This document shows, in pieces, positions 35,051 to 44,700 of a stretch of 64,000 nt of DNA (the first letter of the stretch is position 1; every line of letters starts with the position of its first letter). The stretch covers positions 1 to 64,000 of the forward strand of contig NZ_MUNY01000044.1 in assembly GCF_002002735.1 (NCBI RefSeq), written 5' to 3'. This DNA comes from Algoriphagus sp. A40 (GTDB taxonomy: Bacteria > Bacteroidota > Bacteroidia > Cytophagales > Cyclobacteriaceae). The notes under the pieces were generated by a model, which saw nothing but the letters and a program-made list of their open reading frames with translations, searched no databases and was not told the origin of the DNA. A program made the translations under genes and the position numbers.

Positions 35051-36661
35051 TTATTTGGTCACTCTTACTTCAAACCGGTCTTTAAGACAGCTTTGCGGAT
35101 CTTCCACCTCGTAGATTGTCTTTGATGCAGTTGGTGATACGGTAATGCTGCGGTTGGTTTCTTTTGACTTATTCCAGGTATAATTTCCGACAAAAGAGGC
35201 TTTTAGGGTTAAGCTTTCACCTTTTTTGATCGTGATGATCTCGCTCTTGTTCACATCTTTCATCATGACAAAATGATCCTTTATCTCTCCATCAGATGCA
35301 ATCCATTTTAAATCAAGCCGATTTTCGTTTACCTCGATCATCGAGGCCCCACCCAGTTCATAATTGGAGTAATACATCGCGTTGTGAGGATAAGTGGCCT
35401 GTCCCCTGCCCATTGCCCCCGCCGATCCGGAAACCACGTATACGGTACCCTGATTAGTCTCTGGGTCTTTGATATACGGACAGGAATCGTCTGTGCCATT
35501 ATACAAAGCGGAAGAGGTACCGATATGATGCTTCGCTTTGTCAAAGGTTTCCTCCATACCAAAATGATCGTGCATTAAGCCTGATCTCTCGTATAAGTGG
35601 CTATGCCCGCAGATGATGAGATCAACACCATATCGCTCCAGAATTCGGATGAAATTTTCCCTGATCTTAATAAGTTCTCCCTCTCGGTCAGAATTATGGG
35701 ACCCCATGGTGTAGGGCGGATGATGCCAGTAAGCAACCACCCATCCTCTTTTGGTATTTTTGAAAGCTTCCAGATCTTTTTTGATCCATTGCACCTGGGC
35801 ACCGAGCGTATCATACATTCTGGATTCATTATCTTCTTTTCCGTAAGAATCCAAGGAAAGAAAATGAACATTTCCAATGTCAAAAGAATAAAAAGCGGGA
35901 GTTCCCGAAGGAACACCACCAGCTTCACCGTTCTCAGGCATTGAAAAATTCTGGTAGTATGCGATATCATGCGTAACCTGTGCCGTTGCCTTGAACTCGT
36001 AAAAATCATTGTAATCGTGATTGCCAGGTGCCGGAAATAGCGGGTATTTTTTCAACAGGTCATCCTTGTAGATGTTGAAAAACTTTTCCTGATACTCCGG
36101 GTCGGTACCAGAGGAATAGGCATTGTCGCCGAGCAATATCCAAGCATCCATCGGCTTATCACCGAGATATTTCTGCACTTGGTCCCTGACCAGTCGTTGA
36201 TTGCTGGAATTTTTTCCACAGTCTCCAAATACTCCGATACGATAGGAACCTTCTGTACCCGCTTCCGGAAAGGTTACGAAATAATTGTCAGGGCCTTTTT
36301 GAAGCGTGTCCCCATTGCCCCCGCCGATAGAATAATAGTATTTGGTCCGGGGGCTCAATCCGATGAGCTTCACCTTGTGATCAAAGGTCAGAGTCGGGTC
36401 CGATGCCTGCAAGGTCAATCCGTCTTCGGTGGTCCCGTAGGTGACCACGCTGCGGGTCAAAGCATCCGTTCGCCAGCGAATGATGATGCTTTCGCTTGTG
36501 GCTACCTGCAGATATGGCCCCCTTAATAATTGGGCTAAAACGTCGGGAGTTTTCTCAGGTTTCACCACCTTGGCCGGTGTAGCTTTTGGCGCGTCCTGCG
36601 CATTGATTTCCGCTACCGAGATCATAACTATCCCGGCCATAAACAGTACTATTTTTTTCAC
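35051..36661 (-). CDS. Purple-acid-phosphatase-like metallophosphoesterase
   Basis: A signal peptide (about 1-21) is followed by a fibronectin-III-like N-domain (about 45-130; GPYLQVATSESIIIRWRT) and a calcineurin-type metallophosphatase domain. The metal ligands are in GDCG (D147), GDNAY (178-182), GNHD (213-216), a WHHPPY His and GHSHLYERSG. A C-terminal Ig/PKD-like tail (about 455-536) closes the protein. Purple acid phosphatases cleave phosphate monoesters outside the cytoplasm. It follows the peroxidase gene after 120 bp on the same strand and may share its mRNA. Confidence 0.85.
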   Translation of the reverse strand: MKKIVLFMAGIVMISVAEINAQDAPKATPAKVVKPEKTPDVLAQLLRGPYLQVATSESIIIRWRTDALTRSVVTYGTTEDGLTLQASDPTLTFDHKVKLIGLSPRTKYYYSIGGGNGDTLQKGPDNYFVTFPEAGTEGSYRIGVFGDCGKNSSNQRLVRDQVQKYLGDKPMDAWILLGDNAYSSGTDPEYQEKFFNIYKDDLLKKYPLFPAPGNHDYNDFYEFKATAQVTHDIAYYQNFSMPENGEAGGVPSGTPAFYSFDIGNVHFLSLDSYGKEDNESRMYDTLGAQVQWIKKDLEAFKNTKRGWVVAYWHHPPYTMGSHNSDREGELIKIRENFIRILERYGVDLIICGHSHLYERSGLMHDHFGMEETFDKAKHHIGTSSALYNGTDDSCPYIKDPETNQGTVYVVSGSAGAMGRGQATYPHNAMYYSNYELGGASMIEVNENRLDLKWIASDGEIKDHFVMMKDVNKSEIITIKKGESLTLKASFVGNYTWNKSKETNRSITVSPTASKTIYEVEDPQSCLKDRFEVRVTK

Positions 36662-36781
36662 CTTGTGCTTTTTTTTATATTGTTGATTGGTTAATGAATA
36701 AATTTTTCCAGTTGAAATTTTATCCCAGTCACCTCATAAGAGAAAGGAAAAGCCGCTTTCCCGAAACTTCGATGACAGAAC

Positions 36782-38665
36782 TCAACAAGGATTTGGTTTG
36801 ATATACGGCATGTCATAGGGTCGAATGTTTACTGAATCTTCCAATGCGCCCAAAAAAAGGACGATATCGGTGACCTCCTCTTTTGACAGATTCAAGGGTG
36901 TGGATGAAAGGCTTTGATTGCTTAGTTCCAATCCCAAGCCTCTAGCTCCTCCTTTGTTGTAAAATTCTACTACCGACTCCAGTGTTTTGAATGATCCGTT
37001 GTGCATATAGGGTGCCGTAGCGGAGGTATTCCTTACTGTAGGTGTCTTAAATGCTTTTTCATAAAACTCTATCGGGAATATTTCAAACCGTCCGGGGTCA
37101 ATATCCAATTCAGGGTGGCTGAAATCATCTGTTTTGGTAGTTCCCAACACTTCCAGTTCCGAAAGACCATACAAGGGAGGAGTCAAGCCATTAAACAGAG
37201 GAGCAAAGTGGCAGGTACCGCATTGCGCTTTGCCCATAAATAAATTGAATCCTTTTATTTCATTCCGGGTAAGTGCCTCCTCATCCCCTTTGATATATTG
37301 ATCAAATCTCGAATTGCGCGGATTAAGGCTGCTTACGAAGGCGGCAATGGACGCGGCTACTTGGACTGGCACCTTGGTATTGTCGGTTTCTTCCGGAAAA
37401 AGCTCATTCAAGGCCCTCCTATATTCAGGCTTGCGTTGCATTAGGGAATGAAGAATGGCCTCACTTCCATTCATTTCATTCGGATTGTTTAGGACAGTCT
37501 TTACTTGTTCAGATAGGCTTTTAGCTCTTCCATCCCAAAACTGCTCGTGCTGAAATCCGGCGTATAAAAGGGAAGGTGCATTTCTTTCAACCTGTGAATG
37601 CCCGTCAAAAGCAAAGCTTTTGTCAAGCCCATCGGCAAAATGCTTAAGGGGATCATGGCAAGTGGCACAGCTGATTTCATTATTGTCCGAAAGACCGGTT
37701 TCGAAAAATAAGGCCCTGCCCAGAGCGATTTGGGCCGGATTGCTTTCGGTTCCCGAAAATGCATTGATATTGATGGCATCATCACTGAAAAGGTCATCTG
37801 CATTATAATTGAGCAGACCGAAGGTAGTGTTGTATTCTAATTTCCGCTCCCTGATCAAGCTTCCCAAATGCCGCTGCAGGGGCAAAGCATAGCTTCGGAG
37901 AAAAGCCATTCTGTCAAATGTGTCAAAATCCTGATGCTGTCCAAGAAAGCCAACACCGGCTGTCAGATATCTGGAAACACTGTCAGCGGTGGCACCATTC
38001 CCAAGAAAAGGCTTCAAAACCTCCTGTAGGCTAGTAAGTGATGCTTCAGATTCCGCGATGCCTGACTTGAGGAGAGGAGCATCGAATCCGCTTATCCCTA
38101 GGGTGATTATCCGCACGAGTTGCAGCCTAACACTTTCCAACAACTGTTGATCATTTGCCTCAAAGCCGAAAAGCAGGGAGTTTAAATCGCCTGCTGAGGA
38201 AAGGATGACCTCAGCTTGTTGCATCATCTCTTCTTTTTGAAGCGAGGGGTTTTCTTCAAACAACAAACCTTCGATCACCTGCAATCCAACGGGTTCCTTG
38301 AATTCCATAAAGGGCTCTTCAATTTCGTATTTTGGGGCCCCATTGTAGACGAGCGCAGAGCTCTGGAAGAAATAGGTTAAGAAGAATTCCAGTTTTTTAT
38401 AGTGCAGCCTGCATTGGATCAATTCCTCTTTGGCCTTGGCTATACTTTCCTGATCGTTTTCTTTGATGGCTTCTATTGCCTCTTGAAGCTGCACAGCAGC
38501 CAATGCAAATGCCTTTGATTCCGTCCTAAAAAAATCAATTGCCGGTTCCACACCTATTTCAGAATTATCAGAACGCGTAAAGCCAGCTGCGATTAAGCTA
38601 AAAGCAACACAACTTATTCCAACGATCATTCTCACGTCAGAACTTATTAAGCGTTTTGAAAACAT
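36782..38665 (-). CDS. Imelysin-like domain fused to di-heme cytochrome c peroxidase
   Basis: The 627-aa protein starts with a membrane or signal segment (about 10-29) and a ~230-residue helical region that resembles imelysin/EfeO-type domains, with GLQVIEGLLFEENP in the position of the usual GxHxxE segment. The second half is a CcpA/MauG-type di-heme peroxidase with heme sites C333-x2-C336-H337 and C482-x2-C485-H486. MauG-type enzymes reduce H2O2 or oxidise protein side chains. The N-terminal module may handle metal or substrate; this is inference. The intact motifs suggest an active enzyme. Confidence 0.8.
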   Translation of the reverse strand: MFSKRLISSDVRMIVGISCVAFSLIAAGFTRSDNSEIGVEPAIDFFRTESKAFALAAVQLQEAIEAIKENDQESIAKAKEELIQCRLHYKKLEFFLTYFFQSSALVYNGAPKYEIEEPFMEFKEPVGLQVIEGLLFEENPSLQKEEMMQQAEVILSSAGDLNSLLFGFEANDQQLLESVRLQLVRIITLGISGFDAPLLKSGIAESEASLTSLQEVLKPFLGNGATADSVSRYLTAGVGFLGQHQDFDTFDRMAFLRSYALPLQRHLGSLIRERKLEYNTTFGLLNYNADDLFSDDAININAFSGTESNPAQIALGRALFFETGLSDNNEISCATCHDPLKHFADGLDKSFAFDGHSQVERNAPSLLYAGFQHEQFWDGRAKSLSEQVKTVLNNPNEMNGSEAILHSLMQRKPEYRRALNELFPEETDNTKVPVQVAASIAAFVSSLNPRNSRFDQYIKGDEEALTRNEIKGFNLFMGKAQCGTCHFAPLFNGLTPPLYGLSELEVLGTTKTDDFSHPELDIDPGRFEIFPIEFYEKAFKTPTVRNTSATAPYMHNGSFKTLESVVEFYNKGGARGLGLELSNQSLSSTPLNLSKEEVTDIVLFLGALEDSVNIRPYDMPYIKPNPC

Positions 38666-38989
38666 AAACTAAAACACTCATAACTAAGTGTGCTTTTAAA
38701 ATAAGGGCGAACTATCCAGCAAATGGAAGCCGGCATGCTATTAATTATTCGAATTGGCTAACAAAATTCAATGGTACTTCAAATCCTTTCCAGCCTAAAT
38801 GATTTACCCGGAAATGCCAACAAAAGACTAGTTTCGGTCTAATCAAAATATGAGTATCCACTATGATGCACATTGAGCCTTTTGAGGCGAAAAAGATGAG
38901 GATACCGGTCCATTGACACAGTGATTTTTCCTGGAAAAGAGGGCAAAAACCGGAAGTCATGGCATATTTTTGCCGCTTCGAAAAAAGAG
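38666..38989. promoter_or_regulatory. Divergent promoter region
   Basis: This spacer lies between the start of the peroxidase gene and the two small membrane proteins. Both promoters must be here. I see no convincing core promoter pair and no small gene. Confidence 0.35.
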
Positions 38990-39544
38990 ATGAGCCCACA
39001 GAATCGGATTTTCCCTCCTTTGCTCCTGCTGTTTGCTTCCATTCAGTGTTTGTTTTTGGGCACCATCTTATTCGAGCAGGCAAATCACTTGGAGGTTGGA
39101 CTGTTTGCTCTGATTTTCCTGCTGATCCTAGCTTCTCATTTTCAGGCTTTTTCCAATCGTCGATTTCAGTTCGAATTTGACCGTTGGAGAGTGGCTATTT
39201 GGGTGTTTTTCGGGTCTTTTGCGACTTTCGGATTACGGAATCTCGGTTGGGACGCCGTGATCGCAACCTCAACAGTAGGTTTGTTTGGGGGATTGTTGGA
39301 GCTGGCATTCCGATCCCGACCCTCTTTCAGACAGATACCTTCAGCCATTTATTGCGGCGCGTTTATCTCCATGACCAACTTCACCAATGAGGCCGGATTT
39401 ATCCTGATTGCCTCAGCCTTTACCAGTCTGTTGTTTTTTGTCAGCAAATCGGTGCTTCACGGCATTGGCGGCAGGCTGGGAACCATGGCTTTCATCGGAG
39501 TGGTGATGGCCTATGTAGTCCAATATACTGTTGAACACCTATGA
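38990..39544 (+). CDS. Multi-pass membrane protein, unknown
   Basis: The protein has about six hydrophobic segments (IFPPLLLLFASIQCLFLG, VGLFALIFLLILAS, VAIWVFFGSFATFG and later ones) and no recognised family. I place the start at the ATG at 38990, preceded by an AAAAGAG ribosome-site-like sequence. An upstream ATG at 38921 would add 23 polar residues in front of the first membrane helix and seems less likely. It overlaps the next gene by 4 bp, so the two membrane proteins are made together. The repeated small-residue segments (GLFGGLLELA, GIGGRLGTMAFIG) recur in the partner. Confidence 0.65.
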   Translation: MSPQNRIFPPLLLLFASIQCLFLGTILFEQANHLEVGLFALIFLLILASHFQAFSNRRFQFEFDRWRVAIWVFFGSFATFGLRNLGWDAVIATSTVGLFGGLLELAFRSRPSFRQIPSAIYCGAFISMTNFTNEAGFILIASAFTSLLFFVSKSVLHGIGGRLGTMAFIGVVMAYVVQYTVEHL

Positions 39545-39963
39545 TTGAGGAATTGATCTGGATCGCAATCGGAGTCCTCGCAGCAACGAGCACCTACTGG
39601 ATTCATACCCGGTTTAGGATCAGTCCCGTCTTGGCTTCGTCTCTGATTTCGCTGCTGATCGCGCTTGCTGTTCTGCCATTTGGTGAATCATCGGAATGGC
39701 TCGGGCCAATACCCTATGCAGGGATTGGGGGATCATTTATTGGCATGAGCACCAAGAAAAACGTCAAAGGATTGGAGTCCGTGCTACTGGCAGCAATCAT
39801 CTTCGGTGTGATCTTCTCCCGTTCCAGCCACTTTTTTGAGGGTTTTGGCGGTGCTTTGGGTACATCTGCCTGCATCTCCGTCCTGACTGCGATCAGCTGG
39901 AGGAAATTCATCAAAAGAACCCGGTTTACCACCAGGCAGGTAGTAAACCGAGTCACTAAGTAG
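39541..39963 (+). CDS. Small membrane protein, partner of 38990
   Basis: This 140-aa protein has about four hydrophobic segments and a basic C-terminal tail. The segments YAGIGGSFIGMSTKK and FEGFGGALGTSACISVLTAI echo features of the upstream protein, so the two look like halves of one membrane complex or diverged duplicates. It starts inside the upstream stop (4-bp overlap), which implies coupled translation. It converges with the large-protein cassette after only 16 bp. No function is assigned. Confidence 0.65.
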   Translation: MIEELIWIAIGVLAATSTYWIHTRFRISPVLASSLISLLIALAVLPFGESSEWLGPIPYAGIGGSFIGMSTKKNVKGLESVLLAAIIFGVIFSRSSHFFEGFGGALGTSACISVLTAISWRKFIKRTRFTTRQVVNRVTK

Positions 39964-39979
39964 AAATCCGATACAGGAT

Positions 39980-41749
39980 TTAGGTTTTCGTCTTTTCAAT
40001 AGGCAAAATCCTATCAAACATCAATCCGCTCCAGCCTTCGCCTCTGCCTGTTGTCTTGGTGCGTCCTACCCAAAGGATTGTTTTGCCGTCTATCCAGCGC
40101 GTTCTTTTGAAAGTCCGGTTGACGATCACACCTGATCTTGGCACTTCCTCTTCTTCGATGAAATGAACGGGTTGGTGCTCGGTCAACAAGAGACTGCCCG
40201 GAGCCGGAGCATTGGGGATCTTGGCGCGCTGAAGCCGGATTTCCTGCTGACTGCCTTCTTTGTGAACCGGAATGAAAGGAATCCAGTTTTCGGGAACTGA
40301 GGTTCCTGCCAGATATCGGATCTTGGATTCAGGGTTTTCCGGTTCTTCCAGTGGGTTAAAACGGGGTTTGTTCAGTTTGACATGCCTGCCACCACCGGCA
40401 GTGGAGGGGACAGTATTTTCTATAGCCCAAACCATATTGGTCATCTCATCCCGCATGAAATTTACCTTTTCCAATGGCTCACTTTGCTGGAGTTTCAAAA
40501 GAGAAGGAGCAAGGAAGAAACGGTTTCTTGGAGAAGTGAGATTTTGTCGCTCCGAATGACGGAATACCGCAAACTCCTGCCAACTGACTTCGGGGTCGGT
40601 AAATGTTGGTTCAATCAGGATATGCTGTCCAAAAACATCCGTGACAAGAATGTTTTTCACCTCACAATAGGTATTGATCCTCATCGGATAGGGTAAGACA
40701 AACCAGTCGTTGGAATACGTAATTCCATATTCCATGATCAGCATAGAAAGCAAACCGGTGGTACCCGACTGGATCTTTGCAAAGTCAATCTGTCCGTCTT
40801 CCATCTGCCAAAACCTTGGATTTGGAATACCGGAATAGTGAAGGGGTGCCGGAATGAAAGTTTGCACGGTCACTTTCAGGTTGTCTGCTTGGTTGATTTC
40901 AACTGGGGTGTTTTTTACATTTTCATCAAAGCTGCTCCAGTCCAATTTGCCTGAGGCGTACTGATCGGCTTCCAGGATAACGGCCTTGCCTCCTTCGGGA
41001 TGGGGCATTTCAAGATTGAAATTATATTCCATCCGATCTGGAATCCAGGCATTTCGCTCTGGGCCGGTTTGATGATAGAGTTTTTTGAACCAAGTGTCAA
41101 ACTGGGTGGAAACAACCTTGGTGAGCGGTCCCCGATCCGAATCATTGAATCCCAAATCCCCATTTACCCAATCAGCGTAGGCACCACTTCGAATATCCTG
41201 AAGAATGGCATTCCCATCGGGGAATTTACCTACGACCGTTTGGGCAAAAAGGACTCCTTCCCTGTCTTGCTCATTGACTGTTGCAGAAATTGGATACTTC
41301 GCGAGAAAAGCTTCCCTGTAGGCAGATTGACCATTTTCTCCCAGAATTCTGAAAAACTGCCTGCCCATCTGTACTTGCAGAAACAGGTTTACCTCCACTT
41401 CTTCACTTTCCACCTCGGGTTCAAGCGGAGTCAGGAATGGGTCATATTCCTTTGAGGTACTATTGCCAAATGTCAACACCCCGGGGCGCTGTTCCTCTGA
41501 GAGGATTTTTGCCTGACATGCTGTTCCCGCATCCTCTCCCTGAAACTCACCAAGCTGCCATTGCCGGGTCAGCATCCACATGGGATCTGCAGTCTCGGCC
41601 CTTAGACTTTTTTCAAATTCTGCCTGTCTGGGCAGACCTTCAAGCCTGTTTCGATTAGAGATAAAAGGCTCATGAAACCGCTTTTCAAAGACCGTAGTGG
41701 CCAGATTGGCAGTTGCCTTTAGCTTAGAAAATTCGCTTAGATTTGGCAT
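39980..41749 (-). CDS. Uncharacterised cassette protein A (589 aa)
   Basis: The predicted soluble protein has no signal peptide. A distinctive conserved-looking N-terminal segment runs near residues 38-75 (LEGLPRQAEFEKSLRAETADP, then MWMLTRQWQLGEFQGEDAG). From memory, very similar segments occur in proteins of unknown function in unrelated phyla; I know of no characterised member. The rest is mixed alpha/beta with several Trp-rich strands, including WIDGKTILWVG near the end. It is the last gene of the cassette, starting 5 bp after the stop of the 1623-aa gene, so the two are made from one mRNA and probably act together. Confidence 0.7.
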   Translation of the reverse strand: MPNLSEFSKLKATANLATTVFEKRFHEPFISNRNRLEGLPRQAEFEKSLRAETADPMWMLTRQWQLGEFQGEDAGTACQAKILSEEQRPGVLTFGNSTSKEYDPFLTPLEPEVESEEVEVNLFLQVQMGRQFFRILGENGQSAYREAFLAKYPISATVNEQDREGVLFAQTVVGKFPDGNAILQDIRSGAYADWVNGDLGFNDSDRGPLTKVVSTQFDTWFKKLYHQTGPERNAWIPDRMEYNFNLEMPHPEGGKAVILEADQYASGKLDWSSFDENVKNTPVEINQADNLKVTVQTFIPAPLHYSGIPNPRFWQMEDGQIDFAKIQSGTTGLLSMLIMEYGITYSNDWFVLPYPMRINTYCEVKNILVTDVFGQHILIEPTFTDPEVSWQEFAVFRHSERQNLTSPRNRFFLAPSLLKLQQSEPLEKVNFMRDEMTNMVWAIENTVPSTAGGGRHVKLNKPRFNPLEEPENPESKIRYLAGTSVPENWIPFIPVHKEGSQQEIRLQRAKIPNAPAPGSLLLTEHQPVHFIEEEEVPRSGVIVNRTFKRTRWIDGKTILWVGRTKTTGRGEGWSGLMFDRILPIEKTKT

Positions 41750-41754
41750 CTTCT

Positions 41755-44700
41755 TTAGTTTTTATCCCACTTGGTGTATAGCTGCATATTGGCACTCTTG
41801 GCAACCTGCAAAAACTTGTCGTTCAGAAGCAGGTAATCCAAGGACACATTGGCTTCCTTGACGTCAAAAGAGGCGATGGTCATCGGAAGGAGGATCTTGA
41901 GGACGTCATGTTCCATAAGTTGATCCGGCTCAACAGCTCTGGACCTGGATCTGCGAATGGTATCATTCAAGACTCCCTGCAACACATCCCAGTCCCATTT
42001 TCCGGTGTTGGTGGGCTCCACTGCCATCAAGACCGCTTGAGGAGCTACAGCATTGGGTTGGTTATAATGGTAGGTGACCCCGGTAATTTCCTCGTCCACA
42101 GGAATTTTCTCTGTCCATTCGTCCAGAATAAGGACAGACTGTAGGTCTTTTGTTTTCACTGCCTGCCCTCCCAAATACGCGAGGGACACGGTATCCTCCA
42201 TGATATTGAATGGTTTTCCATCATACTCCTTTGGAAATTCAAAACCCAGCCAACTGTCCTCCGGACGAAAAGGAACCTGCGCCACGGACAGGTCCATGGA
42301 AGAATTGTTCAGTGCCTCACTCATAAACCGAAGGGTCTCAAAGCGGGCGACCGCAGGCCGTACTCTTGCCACAGACTGGAGCCAGGATTCCTTGTTTACA
42401 TCCCCAGTCAATCCGCTTTGTTTAGTGATATGCTTTAGCAACTGATCCTCTTCACCAAAGGACTTTTGAAGGATGTCAATGTTGGAATAATGAAAACGGG
42501 GAATTGATACAAAATCATCTCCCAAAACAGCCTTGGCAGCTTCAGAAAGCAGTTTGAGTCTTGGGATAACGTTGGTTTCAGCAGTGGCCTGAGTCAATTT
42601 TGCCTCTCCGATCTGAACCTTTGAACGGATGACTTTCCAAAGATTTGCTGTTCTGGAAAGGAGTTCTTCCTGACTTTCCAGCAAATCCGGACCCGGACTC
42701 TGGGGATAGGCCAATTGCACTCCAAAAAATGTTGCTGATCGCTGAAAGGCAATAATTCCGAGCAATGTTTCCTCAGAAAGGGACACGGTCTGAAACAGTT
42801 GGCCAGCATCGGTAGAAGATTCTGCAATACTGAACAATTCCGCCATTGTAGGAGGATTAAGTTCGTCTTTAGGCAAAATCGTGCTGGGAACCAGGTTACC
42901 AAAAAGTTCAGCGATTTTACTGAGTGAACCGTGTGCCTCAGAGACCCTTTTCTGACAATCTTCAAAGTCTATTCCTGTCAATTCCAGCGAATTGACTACT
43001 GCCTTTGGTCTGCTTGCAAAATCCCTTGCATCTGCCACACGGGTTTGTCCCAAGGTCATTTTTATAGTTCGGAGCAAAGGAAATGCAGAAGCCAAAGTAG
43101 CATTGGAAGCCTCTAGCTCTGGAGCGAATTCAATCTTTATCTTGACAGATTCCGGGAGGTTATTGGAGTTTCTGAAATGGAAGGCAATCCTGCTTTCCAG
43201 CTCTGTGGCACCTGCAGCCAGATCTTCCGACAAAAGATAGATCAGGTCAATCGGCTGAAGTTCCAAATCCCCCAAAGACACGAGTTCAGTTGCTGGACTC
43301 CCGCCATCCTCGGCTATTGAAGTTACTCTACACTGGATTTTGCGAGGATCTCCGATCAGCTCCGCAATCCATTTGTTCAGTCCCGGCTCAAACCTGGCAC
43401 GAGGAGAGGCTGTTGTGGGCCAACCCATGCCGGGAGAAGCAAATTCATTGGTATCCAAATGTAAGGCTATCCGATGCGTGTAGGTCAGAAGGCTTGATCT
43501 GGGTGTATCCATTACCTGGATTTCCGGTGGGGTATCCGCCAAAAGTGCGGAATTCAGGACTCCTGATGTTCTATCGCGGTTTCCCTGAGTGATCTGATAT
43601 GCAGCCTCGGTGATCAGCAAATCATTGCAGGCGTCCAGAGCACTTGCCAACTCGTCCTTGATGGCTAGTACCAAAGGTTTGTGAGGAGCCTCTGTAACCA
43701 AGGCACTGATTTGAGCCTCAGGGGCTTTGACAATCTTCAGTCCGTTCACAACAGGGTAGCTGTCAATTGTTTCCTGTGCTTCGACTGAGCCCTGTTGGGG
43801 AATGGAAAGATTTTCTATCTCATACCGATTTCTAAAAGCTTGAATGTACTGGTTGAGGTTATGTGCAGGATTCTTGGTCGTGGCGTCATGCAGACCTCGC
43901 TCGAATTGGTAGCCGAGCAAGACTTCAAGCCGTTGCCCGTTTCTGATTCCCTCGAAGAGTGCCATTGCCTTTCTGGCCCTGTCACTGGACAGATTCATCG
44001 CAAAAAGGCTGGGATTGGCGGGACTGGCGTGGTTTTTATACCCTGCTAAAAGGAGACCAACCGCTGTGGCATGGTTAAGGGAAGGGACATGTGAAAATCC
44101 CGCATTTTGCTTAAGCTTGATGGGAGCTTTCCCGTCTTTCGGCCAAAGCTGTGGAGGTACAGTTCGCTGGTTTAAGGTTTTTTTGGGCTCGGGCTTTAGG
44201 TTTTCAACCCAGCCGTAAGATGCCAAATAAACCCCGGTGGGCACTTTAGCTCTATTTTGCTGCAGCCTTCTGGTAAACAATCCCATTTGCCAGGCATCGA
44301 GGCGATAGGAACAGAGATCCACAAAATCCGCCAAATTACGCTCCAGAGCTTTGGTCGAAAGGCCGCCCAGATAGTTCATGGCACTTCTCATCGGTGCAAT
44401 ATTTGGGTTCCAGGTCACCTTTACCTTTGAATCCAGGAGAAAATCACCCAAGCTGGTATTGACATTGGCAAAAGCCCTCTCGTTTATTTTTTTCGGATCA
44501 CCCTTCAACAACTCAAAACTTGTCAGGTCCTGGTTGTTTTTGTCCATATTGAAAAAGCTCTTTTCGAATATGGCGGATTTTATCGCAAGGTTGTTTGCCT
44601 GGTATGCCCTGGTCCCGGCCTGCTTCAACTCAGTCAATAAAGCATGGCGCATGAGTAGGGAAAGCAAGGACCTTGGAGGTTTGTCTCCTCCAAAATTGAC

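Noticed and set aside
34885..35085. 66-aa plus-strand frame after the NlpC/P60-like gene
   Set aside because: It spans two perfect hairpins and overlaps the end of the phosphatase gene.
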